Below the pieces are notes generated by a model that was not told where the DNA came from, searched no databases, and saw only the letters and a list, made by a program, of their open reading frames with translations. The translations under genes were made by a program, and so were the position numbers. Source: Termitomyces sp. T153 (Eukaryota; Basidiomycota; Agaricomycetes; Agaricales; Lyophyllaceae). From it: a stretch of DNA of 38,870 nucleotides. Shown here piece after piece: positions 10,877 to 20,482 of this stretch. The stretch is taken from positions 1 to 38,870 of the forward strand of contig JACKQL020000227.1 in NCBI GenBank assembly GCA_018296165.2. Reading direction: 5' to 3'. Each line of letters begins with the position of its first letter. Positions within the stretch are counted from its first letter, which is position 1.

Positions 10877-13560
10877 TTGACTCTAAAATCAGGGACTAAG
10901 TCTAGGGATCCCAATATCCCAAAGGTAGCAATTCAACAGCAGACTGTAAGAGTGAAGAAACCACCTGACAAAGTAGATGTCAATGACCTACCAATGGCAA
11001 CTTATTTCATTGCAAATGGGACACAAGATGGATTGCCTACTGGTGCAGTAGTGCATCAGGATTATGTAGCCACTTACTTGGAAAATATCCCTCTAGGAGA
11101 AAAGCCAGTAGTGGTGTATGTGGCCAGAGATTTGCAAGTGTTAAGATCTTTGTATCCCACTGTCAATCAGAGGGGGCAAATAGAGATAATTTTAAACAGT
11201 GGTTCTCAAATAAGCATGGCACTAGATGAGGCACTTTGCTTAGGGTTGACTTGGATCCAGACATATGCTTAAGGATGGAGAGAGCCAGCAGTCAAGTGGA
11301 TACATCAGTTGGTTTAGCCAAAAATGTGCCATTTACTTTTGCTGAAGGCTTCACCATTTACTTGCAAGTGCACATCTTTGTTAAGCCAGCTTATACTGTC
11401 TGGTTGGGTTGGCCTTTTGACACACTGACAGAAAGTGACATACAAAATCTTCAAGATGGCAGTGCCATCATAACTATCAGAGAACCTAATACTAGTTGCC
11501 AGACAGCTCTGCCCACTCTTTAAAGAGGAAAGATGCAAAAGATAGAAGTTGGAAAAGATGGTAATCCAAAATTTTAAATTTCAATGATCTAGTCAGTGAC
11601 AAGGGAGAGGTGGCAGTGATGATTGGAGAAAAGGAGAATAGTGAGGCATTGGTGACTGGATACACTATAAATCATAGTGGATTCAAGAACCAGGAGTTGA
11701 GAGATGTGTATCTGCAGGCCTTTGCTGTAGAAGGAGATGTTGAAGGAAGAGATGAGAAGACATTAGCAGCTTATCTAAATGGGCAGCTGTGTCAGATATC
11801 AGAGAAGTTAGAGGAGATCTTAGTACAACAGGAAAGCCTAGAGTTAAAAGCAGGTATGGGGAAAACTGCACAAGTATTTTCTAAGAAATACAAACCTGTT
11901 GCTAAAAAGGTGAAACCTGTACTAAGAACCTCTTCTGAGGAGTTGAAGGTGTATTACTGGAGATCCACTAGCAAACATGCCACAGTTGGACCCAAATCCA
12001 CCTAATTTCAAACCCACAGGAAGATATACTGCTGAGTGCAAAGAAATCATTGACCAAGCACAGGGTGATGGTTTCTTGTGGCCAAAGGAGATGAAGACAG
12101 TACATCATTGAATGATGCTGCAGAATGAGGCTTTTGCATGGGATGATTCTCAAAAAGGTAGGCTCAAGGAGGAATTTTTCTCTCCTGTAGTTATGCTAGT
12201 AATTCCTTACACCCCCTGGATATTGAAGGATATTCCCATTGCTCCTGGACTCAGAGATAAAATCTGCAAGATAATAAAGCAGAAAATTGAGGCAAGAGTG
12301 TATGAGCCATCCAACTTTTCATACAGATCCCAGTGGTTCACAGTATTGAAGAAGGATAGTGAAAGTTTAAGGATAGTTCACAGCTTGGAACCTTTAAACA
12401 AAGTGACCATAGCACATTCTGGGTTGCTACCAGCAACTGAAGAGTTAGCTAGTCACTTTACTGGCAGAGCTTGTGGAAGGATCTTTGACTTGTCTGTGGG
12501 ATATGATGAGAGAGTGTTGGATGTGAGGTCTAAGGACTATACCACCTTTCAGATACCCTTTGGTGCTTGGAGGCTGGTACCCTGCCAATGGGCTGGACAA
12601 ATTCAGTATCAATCTTTTATGATGACATTACCTTCATCTTGAAAGATGAGATACCTCATGTAACTTGGCCATATATTGATGATGTGCCAATCAGAGGTCC
12701 ACCTCACAGGTATGAATCACCAGATGGAGGCTATGAGGTTATTCCAGAAAATTCAGGCATTAGGAGATTTGTATGGGAACATCTGCAAAATGTAAACAGA
12801 GTGTTACAAAGAATCAAATATGCTGGAGGAACTTTTTCTGAGAAGAATTCAGTAGTCTGTGCACATGAGATTGTAGTGGTTGGACACAGGTGTTCCTATG
12901 AGGGACAAAAACCTGAGACCAAGCAGTTGGCCATTGTTATGAAGTGGGGTGATTGCCAGGATAAGTCAGATGTCAGAGCTTTCCTAAGTACTTGTGATAC
13001 CTTTAGGATGTTCATTAAAGACTATGCCAAAGTGGCTGCACCCATCAACAAGTTGACTCAAAACCACACACCATTTGTTTGGAGTGAGGAGCAGCAGTTA
13101 GCAATGGCTCAGTTGAAGAAGTTGCTAGCTGCAAGTGCACCTCTAAAACCACTTGACTATGAATCAGGAGGGGCAAAGGTCCTATCAATTAACACTTCTT
13201 AGATGGCAGTGGGCTTTGGAATATTTCAGGAAGCTCCAGACAATCCTAAGCAATGCACTTGTGCTAAGCTAGGATCCATCACTTTGAATGAGAGGGAGGC
13301 AAGATTCTCATAGCCTAAAAGAGAACTCTATGGTTTGATGAGAGCCTTGCAAGCTAATAAGTATTGGCTAGTTGGGTGTAGGAAGCTTGTAGTGGAGATA
13401 GATGCCAAGTATTTGAAAGGAATGCTAAGCAATCCTGGAGTAGGACCTAATACTACCATCATGAGATGAATTAAGGATGTACTGCTCTATCATTTTACTT
13501 TAAGGCATGTGCCAGCACAGACCTTAAATGTTGATGGCCTGTCTAAAAGGCTCAAGCAGT
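10877..13560 (+). pseudogene. Element C protease, reverse transcriptase and RNase H, broken
   Basis: The protease part (10877-11523) has the active-site phrase at 11195-11203 as N-S-G, so the catalytic aspartate of D-S-G is lost by a G-to-A change. WPFDTLTESDIQNL follows. RT runs from about 12112 (PSNFSYRSQWFTVLKK, RIVHSLEPLNKVTI) and jumps frame near 12590 into MGWTNSVSIFYDDITFI. The polymerase motif is YIDDV at 12672-12686. RNase H and its connection continue to about 13560 (AFLSTCDTFRMFIKDYAKV, FVWSEEQQLAMAQLKKLL, KLGSITLNEREARFS, LVVEIDAKYLKGML, LNVDGLSKRL), with stops near 13201, 13312 and 13467. The similarity to element B pol is plain throughout. Confidence 0.85.
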
Positions 13561-15234
13561 CAGGGAATGAGGAGTGCCCACCTGTTAAACCAGAGCTGGT
13601 GGACAACCCAAAGACTATGCACTTTGAATATCCAGCTAAAACTAATAATGAACCAGGATGGGAGGATTGGGAACCCTTAGCACTTGAGGAGTTTGCAGAT
13701 CAAATTGACACTAGAAGTGGCTATCTACAGGCAGTAGCCACTGAAGTATCAGACTTTGAACAAGAACTTAATAGAGCAAGGTTTCAAGAAGTGGAGCTTA
13801 GGAAGGCAGTTCTCAGTCAGCAGCAGACATCCAGAATGAATCCTGTTGCAGTACTATCTCTTTCTTAGCCTCTATTACCTGCAGAAGGTATTGAGGAAGA
13901 GAAGGAAGCAGACTTACAGACTTACTTAGAGCATAGAAAAGGTAGTAAGAATGAGCAGTGGGATGATTTGCTACCAATTGTACAAAGCTGGTTACAAAAC
14001 CAAAGCAAAGAACTTGAGAATTTGCAGGGTTGGGACCCAGACAAGTTCAAAAGGTTTGCAAGACAGTTTTTCTTTGGTCCAAAGAGGAGACTGTACAAGT
14101 GCAATTATGAGGCCAGGCATAAGCTAGTAATCAATATCAATAGATGAATGTTCATGCTTAAATTAGCCCATGATGCCTTAGGGCATAGGGGGACTTATGC
14201 AACCAAAATGTTAATACAAGAATGATTTTGGTGGCCAGGGATTGATGGAGGTGTTCAGTGGTATGTTGGGACTTGTCACAACTGTCAGATACATCAAAAG
14301 ACAGCTGTAAACAGAGTTCTCACAGTGACCTATACACCCTCTATCTTCCAAACAATCCACATTGATACTATGCACATGACTCCAGCTTCAAATGGCTGCA
14401 AGTATATCGTCCATGATTGTCTTCATGGATGAAGGGAGGCCTCTGCACAATGAAAACCATAAAATAATTGGTCAATGGTTTTTTGAGGATGTGATTTGTT
14501 GCTGGGGCTGCATTGCAGAAATCATCATGGACAATGCTGGACAATTCAAAAAGGTCACAGCTTGGATAGAGAGTAAATATGGAATCAGAGGCATAGCCAT
14601 CTCTCCATATAACTCTCAAGCTAATGGCAAGATTGAAAGACCACATGGAATGTCAGACAAGCTTTATTTAAAGCTTGTGAGGATCACACTAAATGGTTTT
14701 GGTTCTTCTTTCATATAATGTGGAGTGATTGCATTACCATCCAGCAGAGATTTAGATGTTCACCATACTTCATAGTCACTGGAGCTCATTCAACTCTACC
14801 TTTGGACTTGGTAGAGGCTACCTGGTTAATAGAATTGCCAGAAGGGCCATTATCTACAGAAGAGTTGATTGGTTATTGTGCTAGGGCTTTAGTCAAGCAC
14901 CACCAGCATGTGGAGGAGATGAGAGAGAGTTGGGAAGGACAAATTCCAATAGGCTTTGAAGTTTGAGAAGAGCATAAAAACTCTTATCAAAGACATCAAA
15001 TTCAAACCCTTAGATTTAGTCTTAGTTAAAAATATGATTACAAAAAGTTCACACAGTGCTAAAATGCTTCTACCTTTCTATGGTCCAATGGTAGTAATTG
15101 CTAAGACCAGGGGTGGTAATTATATTGTGGCAGAACTGGATGGGTCAGTTTGGCAAATCAGGATAGCAGCATTTAGGATGATACCCTATGAAGCTTGGAA
15201 ACAGTTAGTACTACCTCAAGGCCTGGAGAATTAA
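13561..15234 (+). pseudogene. Element C integrase, broken
   Basis: A linker to about 14145 is followed by the HHCC zinc-binding region (HDALGHRGTYATK and CHNCQIHQ), with TGA stops before and within it. The DDE core follows in pieces: HIDTMHMTPASNGCKYIV, then IIMDNAGQF in another frame (14392-14718), and SQANGKIERPHG carrying the catalytic glutamate. The end (14718-15234) holds FRCSPYFIVTGAHSTLPLDLVEATW and the GPY-like phrase LLPFYGPMVVIAKTRGGNYIVAELDGSVW, ending near IPYEAW. No chromodomain is seen, as in element B. It needs at least four frame or stop repairs to read through, so it is dead. Confidence 0.85.
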
Positions 15235-15847
15235 GTAGACATTACACCAGCTAAGTTGAAAGAGCTAAGGAAAAAAATCCAAAAACCATCTGATAAAGCC
15301 ATACCAGACATATTATTTGGATTGATAAAGCTCTATAAACAATCAGATCATGAATTAAATGTTTAGTGCAATAACTTTGAAAATTGATGGACTTAAGAAT
15401 AAGGCTTAGAAAAATCAGTCAAAAACTTAAAGTTCACACAATTTTGGGTAATATGGCATTAATTGTGGAGATATGAAGTAAGGGATACAAAGGAGGATGT
15501 AATTAAGCTAGTTAAGGCAGAGGCAGTGCTAATAATTACACTGAGGGAACTGTTGATAGGCCATGAGAATTTAGATGCTGATCTCAGAAGAATTGATGAG
15601 CTCCATGTCAGAATCATCAATTGAGGACTTAAAATATGGGTTAGGAAAGAGAAGGTGATTGAAAAAGGAAAGGAATGCTTATATCAGCACTAACATTAAG
15701 TTTGCCAAGTAAAGCACCAATACAATTAACTTTGGAGAGGCCCAAAGCCTTGTTGAGGTGGTTGAGACAATCTGAGATTAGCTTGAAGATCTGGAGGGCA
15801 ATGTCAAGAGAGAAGAGCTGCTACTGAGCTGTGAGTTCAACAGTTTC
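15235..15847. other. Element C, post-integrase non-pol region
   Basis: This stretch is AT-rich, CpG-poor and stop-rich on the plus strand. By position it matches the region of element B that carries the antisense gene. I cannot follow a reading frame of more than about 60 codons here. Confidence 0.5.
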
Positions 15848-16166
15848 TCAATGCTTCTTGAGATTAGCATGAGAAACAAGGTTCAGATCATTGGCTAATA
15901 GCATGGCATTAAGCATGGCATCAACTTGGCTAAGGAGTGCCAAAGCAGTGTTACTACTGAGCTTGTGGCTAGTTGGATATAGTGAAGGAGCTATATGAAA
16001 AAGAAGCTGTTTCAAAAGAAAAGGAGAGAAGAGCTTATCAGCACTGAGAAAAGCTTTGATTTTTTTGGGTTTTAGTTTGCCTTTGGGATCAAGCTGAGAG
16101 GGGGTTAGACACAACAAAAGGGTGTCAAGCCATTGAGAAAGAATGTTGAGGCTGCAAGCTAGCAGA
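15848..16166 (-). pseudogene. Antisense open-frame relic in element C
   Basis: A minus-strand frame of about 106 codons, in otherwise stop-rich DNA, has regular hydrophobic spacing (for example LSQWLDTLLLCLTPSQLDPK and LLSQVDAMLNAMLLANDLN) and reads like a helical protein. It runs to the point where element E was inserted, so its upstream part would lie beyond the right window edge. Its position after pol and its antisense direction match the antisense gene of element B, but I see no clear sequence match to that gene. No start codon or splice site is assigned. Confidence 0.4.
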
Positions 16167-16353
16167 TGAAAGGCTGATGGTTTATCAGCCTCACTCGAAC
16201 CAACAGACAAGACAACAGTTTCTTTGTTGTTTGTAGATTAGTTGCGAGAACAACAAGGGTGAGTTTCCAAATTGGTCTGGTATGTGTCATGTGACCCCAC
16301 TTATCTCAACTTTACTTCTTGTTTTGTCATGAGAATACCCCAGCATCCTTACA
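16167..16353 (-). repeat. Element E 3' LTR
   Basis: 187 bp, matching 38683-38869 over its whole length with about nine substitutions. Read on the minus strand it starts TGTAAGGATGCTGGGG and ends GCCTTTCA. A polypurine tract directly precedes it. Confidence 0.92.
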
Positions 16354-16367
16354 CTCCTCCCCCCTCT
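16354..16367 (-). other. Polypurine tract of element E
   Basis: On the minus strand AGAGGGGGGAGGAG abuts the 3' LTR start TGTAAGG. It is the expected primer for plus-strand DNA synthesis and fixes the element's orientation. Confidence 0.85.
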
Positions 16368-16386
16368 GGAAACTTCGCGTTCCCTG

Positions 16387-16742
16387 TCAAACTTCCACCC
16401 TGTTCTCAGCCTCCCACACATCCAGAGCCTCGCAGTCCTCCAGTTCTACCCCGGGAAGCCACTCATCATGGTCAGGCCCATATCCAACCCATCGCACCAG
16501 GTACTGTTTTCCCTGTCCGCGTTGTTGTGCGTCGATGATCTTTTCAATCAGGTACTGGTCCTTTGCACCATCTTCTGTCACCACTGGCCCAGGCCATGCG
16601 TATTCTCTGTCGGGGAAGAGAGCTGGATTGTTGGGTATGTGCCACTTGAGTAAACTCACGTGGAACCCAGGGAAGGATTGGTTTGAATTGGGCAGGCATA
16701 AAGTGTATTCTGAACATTCTGGGAAGATGGCTATCACCTCAT
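16387..16742 (-). pseudogene. Element E integrase C-terminus and chromodomain (third pol fragment)
   Basis: This is the last part of pol, cut off from the rest by element B. It begins with the GPY/F-like tail (EVIAIFPECSEYTLCLP, FHVSLLKWHIPNN) and continues into a chromodomain: YLIEKIIDAQQRGQGKQYLV, then RWVGYGPDHDEWLP with its aromatic positions, then a helix ending WEAENRV. In chromoviruses this domain recognises histone marks and steers integration into heterochromatin. The stop is TGA at 16387-16389. The frame continues across the insertion into 27941-28245. It cannot be expressed with its upstream part today. Confidence 0.9.
16739..16742. repeat. Target-site duplication of element B (left copy; right copy 27941-27944)
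   Basis: Left TCAT and right TTGT share their outer bases. An original TCGT, with G-to-A in one copy and C-to-T in the other, explains both. TCGT also restores the reading frame of the split chromovirus integrase. A 5-bp duplication does not fit. Confidence 0.6.
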
Positions 16743-17840
16743 TGATGAGCCCCAGTTATTGCTGAGCACCATTTTTGGCATTCTTGTGGCATTGCGGACT
16801 TAGTGGCAGCTGACTACTTTATATTTGACACAAGTCACAACACTCAGCACATGGGACCGAGCCCGAGGGTTGGACCAAAGCACAAGACCCTAGCAACCAC
16901 GAGACTTATCGAGCACAAGAAATATCATGAGGAGTCTGGAGCTTGGGCCTAGATCATCAAGGCCTAGACCCCCTAGCGACAATTACTAGCGACCCTAGCG
17001 ATCCTGGCGACAAAACAGCGTTCTCCTACCATATAGGGACAAATTATCAGATGCGTACCTTTTTACTATCATTTTGTTTGCTGAGCTTACCAACATACTT
17101 GAACAGCGTCTACGCTTCAGGTGTTGACATCGGACTCTTTTCTTGTTTTGGTTTTTGTTAGCAATTAAGCGTTGCCAAGACTTCGCCTAGGATTTTTCAC
17201 TTAGTTACAGACTGACGCCTTGTATGCACCATAAGCACGGTGACAGACGCCATCGCTAGTAGTACTTATTTGTTTACTTTCACATACTATACTTCAAAAC
17301 ATATAAATACTGACTGTACATAGACACATACATACACATGGAGGAGAGAACAGAGAACCCCCTTCGAAGTCAACTAGCTGCTCTCTCTCTCTCTCTCTCT
17401 CTAAGCCTACCAGCTTGATATTACACTTTGCCTTTCTTTCCCTTACCCTGTCTTTGACTCCGGCTTAGCGACGAGCCTCCTCGACTTCAACTTTGACTTA
17501 GTTTGGTACCAACTGCGGGTACCCATTCACATTAATTCGACTTAGCGACTCTAGTGACTTTGGCTAGTAATTAGATCATGTTTGTCCCTTGGTTCCCCTC
17601 CTTCCTTTACCATCGGCTCTTTCCCTACTCTTCTCACCACCGTTACGACGACCTCTGCTGGCGATAGTGCCTTCTTTCTACTTCACCCCCACATCACAAC
17701 TTTTGCTCTAGTTCTCTGGGACGGTTACTGACTCGCCCTCAACTATTAAATTCCTACTGCCAGCTACCCTATCTAGTGACTAGTGTCAGGTCCTCTCTTT
17801 AGGTTTCCTGCACGGCACTAGGCGGCATAGGAGCACATCA
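16743..17840 (+). repeat. Element B 5' LTR
   Basis: 1098 bp with inverted ends TGATG/CATCA and about 98% identity to 26841-27940. It contains a TATA box, a (CT)11 tract at 17381-17402, and six TAGCGA/TCGCTA hexamers, three of them within about 30 bp near 16973-17002. Confidence 0.95.
17302..17309 (+). promoter_or_regulatory. TATA box of the element B 5' LTR
   Basis: TATAAATA is followed by ACTGACTGTACATAGA. The context is kept in the right LTR and, after decay, in LTR D, which supports a real core promoter for sense transcription. Confidence 0.65.
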
Positions 17841-17843
17841 TTT

Positions 17844-17861
17844 TGGAGCCCACCGCGAGGG
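17844..17861 (+). other. Primer-binding site of element B
   Basis: TGGAGCCCACCGCGAGGG starts three bases after the LTR end. Its complement ends in CCA preceded by U. A U at that position is typical of eukaryotic tRNA-Cys, so tRNA-Cys is a candidate primer. That assignment is inference. Confidence 0.7.
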
Positions 17862-17865
17862 TACT

Positions 17866-20391
17866 TTGAAGTTAACCATTCCGCCAGAAACAAGAGCTCA
17901 AGCGAAACATCGCTTGGAAAACCTTATTGAACCACCCCCGTCTACCCTTTCGACCCCTCAGCACTCTTTGACAGCAGTCTGTCCTTGACCTCTTGCCGAC
18001 GAACTCAAAACCGCTAGAAACCTTCATGACGTTAGTGAAATCCTTGCTGATTTTCCAGGCGCCTTTATCAAAAGTTTCCTTGATGCACCACTTTCACCTT
18101 TGACACCTACCGACTCTCTATTCTTCCTAGAAGCTCAATCTATCCCTTCATCACCAATTAACCCCTTTCTTTTGCTAAATCCAACAATCGCTAACATGAA
18201 CAACGACCCCGTCACTCAGCGTGCTAGAATGCCGCCGCGCAACGACACAACTGCGCCTAAGTGGGATGAGAGTCGCCCTAGGGAACTTCCCCAATACTTC
18301 AAGGAACTGGAATATCTCTTTGCTGACTGTGGCATTGCTGACAACATGCAGAAGAAGGAATATGTGGCTCGATACGTCTCTTATGACATGGCAGAAACCT
18401 GGCTTGGCCTACCTGAATTTGGCAACAATGCTATTATTGGCAACAATGCTCCTCGACCATATACGTACCAGGAATGGAAAGCGGCAGTGCTTAGGTTGTA
18501 CCCTGGCACTGACGCTAGTGCTCGTTATAATCTTGGCGACCTGGAACGACTTGTCAACCAGACTTTCAACAGCAGCTTAGCAACTTTGGGAAGATTCTCT
18601 GACTACTACAGAGATTTCCAACGTATCGCCAGATGGTTACTCGCTAATGGCAAACTCTATTGAAATGAGGAATGTCACTTGTTCCAATAAGGTATCCCTA
18701 CGTTGCTATGGTCTAAAATCGTTTGCCGTCTCGAAATCACTCTTCCTGACCACCATCCTGAGGACCCTTATGAAGTTGACCAAGTTTTTGAAGGTGCGAA
18801 GTGGGTTTTAAAGGGAACAGACACCTCTACAACCAAGACCAGCAATGGCACTGGCAGCATTCATACGTCACCGCCACCCACCCCTTTGCATGCGCCTAAG
18901 CAAGAAACTTTGGAATTAGCGACTACTACAGTGATTGTCAGCGCCCTGGAATGTTTGGAAGCTCTGTTGACCAACAGTAGCGCCCAACCTCGTCAACAGT
19001 TCGCTAACAGCACTTGCCACTTTTGTGGTGAAACTGGTCATACTATGGTCCAGGGCACTTGTATAAAGCTGGAGCAAATGATCTTACAAGGAAAGGTTTG
19101 TTGTAATGCTGAAGGCAAGATCGTTTTACCATCTGGCGCTATGATTCCCAATTATCTCAGCAAGCGACTATACATGGAACGCATCGAGGAATGGCACCGG
19201 CTTAACCCAGGACAAATCGTCACAGGCAGACTCTCTTCTAACGCTAACCCAGATCCAGAGCAGGTGGTTATGCAGCAGTTGCTAATCCATGAGGTAATGC
19301 AACAGGATGTCATTATGAGCCAAGCGCTAAGCAAGGAAGAATGGATAGAGGCTTTGGAGCGCGAACTCTTTGCACTCAGGCGAAATGGTGAAAAATTTGA
19401 TGGCATACAAGTTTCCCATGTGGCTTATCGACCAGCAAATGTTACCCCAAAGGCAACACCAATGGCAACCCCATCGACTAGCGACGCTTCTGCGACTTTA
19501 TCCCCTCCCAATTCGACGCCCACTCCTGCTGCTAAGCCTGCCAACATAGGCAAAGCCCCTGAACATACCATCACTAAAGAACAACTGCCTGTCGCTAAGG
19601 AACCTGCCACTCAGCCCCCCATCCATCTGTTTTCTGGCATCCCTAGTCGCTATGCCCCCCCCGCTAACAGGAATTTCGCTGCTCCTGACAGAACTAACGA
19701 CAGCGCATATCGAACTATGCCACCCATTTACAACATTGAGCAATCCAAGGCAGTTTTCGAATGGGTTTTAAGCACCAAGGTTACAGTATTGGTTGGTGAA
19801 CTTTGCTCAGTATCACAGGACATTAGGAATCAGTTTAGGACAGTGGTTACGCCCAAACAATTGGTAGGCGCTAGCGCTAATACAGTACAGGACCCCAGCG
19901 ACATTTTCAAAGATATTTTGCCGACATTTGCTATTGAAGAACCCCAGTTTTTGCTTGGATCCAACACTGATACCACTAATGGACTTACCTCTGACAAGGC
20001 ACCATTTGCTTCTGTTGACCCTGTTGAAGCTTACATCAATTCGCTACCCCAAGGAGAAGAGCCTGTGGTGCTCACTGTCGCCAAGGATTCTCAGTCACTT
20101 CGTACCATCATGATGCTGATTGACAACAAAGAGGAAGTGGAATGCATTCACGACAGTGGTTCTCAGATAATTTCGATGTCTGCAGAAATCGCCAGCAACA
20201 TTGGGCTATCTTACAACCCTAACATTGTGTTAAATATGCAGAGCGCTAATGGTACCATGGATCAATTGCTAGGACTTGCGTGCAATGTACCCTGCACTAT
20301 TGGCAACATAACGATTTACCTCCAGATCCACGTTTTACGGTCCCCCACCTATGACATTCTACTTGGACGCCCCTTTGATGTATTAACTTGA
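17866..20391 (+). pseudogene. Element B gag, zinc knuckle and protease, broken by stops
   Basis: One reading frame runs from just after the primer-binding site to 20391. Stops lie at 17986 (TGA), 18661 (TGA), 18688 (TAA) and 20389 (TGA). A capsid-like part at about 18200-18650 (PKWDESRPRELPQYFKELEY, YDMAETWLGLPEF) corresponds to the gag of element C. A zinc-knuckle-like CHFCGETGH ending in cysteine lies at 19015-19062, with six rather than four residues between H and the last C. A Pro/Thr/Ala-rich linker follows. The protease active site is D-S-G at 20152-20160, ahead of a phrase like YDILLGRPFDVLT. No clear initiating ATG is seen before the first stop. The ATG at 18196 is one candidate. Confidence 0.85.
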
Positions 20392-20482
20392 AGTACAGTC
20401 AACACAATTAGCGACGTTGAAACCACCATAACAATCACGGACCCCAATACTGGTCAATGGCGCACTATCCCTACCTTTCCAT

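Larger units (their letters stand above)
6135..16166 (+). mobile_element. Element C: old, CpG-depleted Ty3/Gypsy retrotransposon, 3' end not in window
   Basis: This is a decayed Gypsy element in order: LTR, primer-binding site, gag, protease, reverse transcriptase, RNase H, integrase, then a non-pol 3' region. The domains are recognisable but split by stops of all three kinds and by frameshifts. CpG is almost absent while TG and CA are abundant, the mark of long cytosine methylation followed by deamination. The pol is related to that of element B, for example in the motif around the RT active site, and the two share nearly the same primer-binding site. The 3' end is cut at 16166 by chromodomain element E, so its remaining 3' region and LTR should lie beyond the right edge. 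The left boundary (TGATG at 6135) is inferred from the CATCA end at 8937 and from the CpG drop, and is uncertain. Confidence 0.75.

Noticed and set aside
16738..16742. A 5-bp target duplication for element B
   Set aside because: CTCAT and TTGTA do not match. A 4-bp reading (TCAT/TTGT from TCGT) fits both flanks and the interrupted reading frame.
16965..17010. Clustered TAGCGA copies as a CRISPR-like or satellite array
   Set aside because: Spacing is irregular and the motif is dispersed through the whole element. No repeat-spacer structure exists and the genome is eukaryotic.
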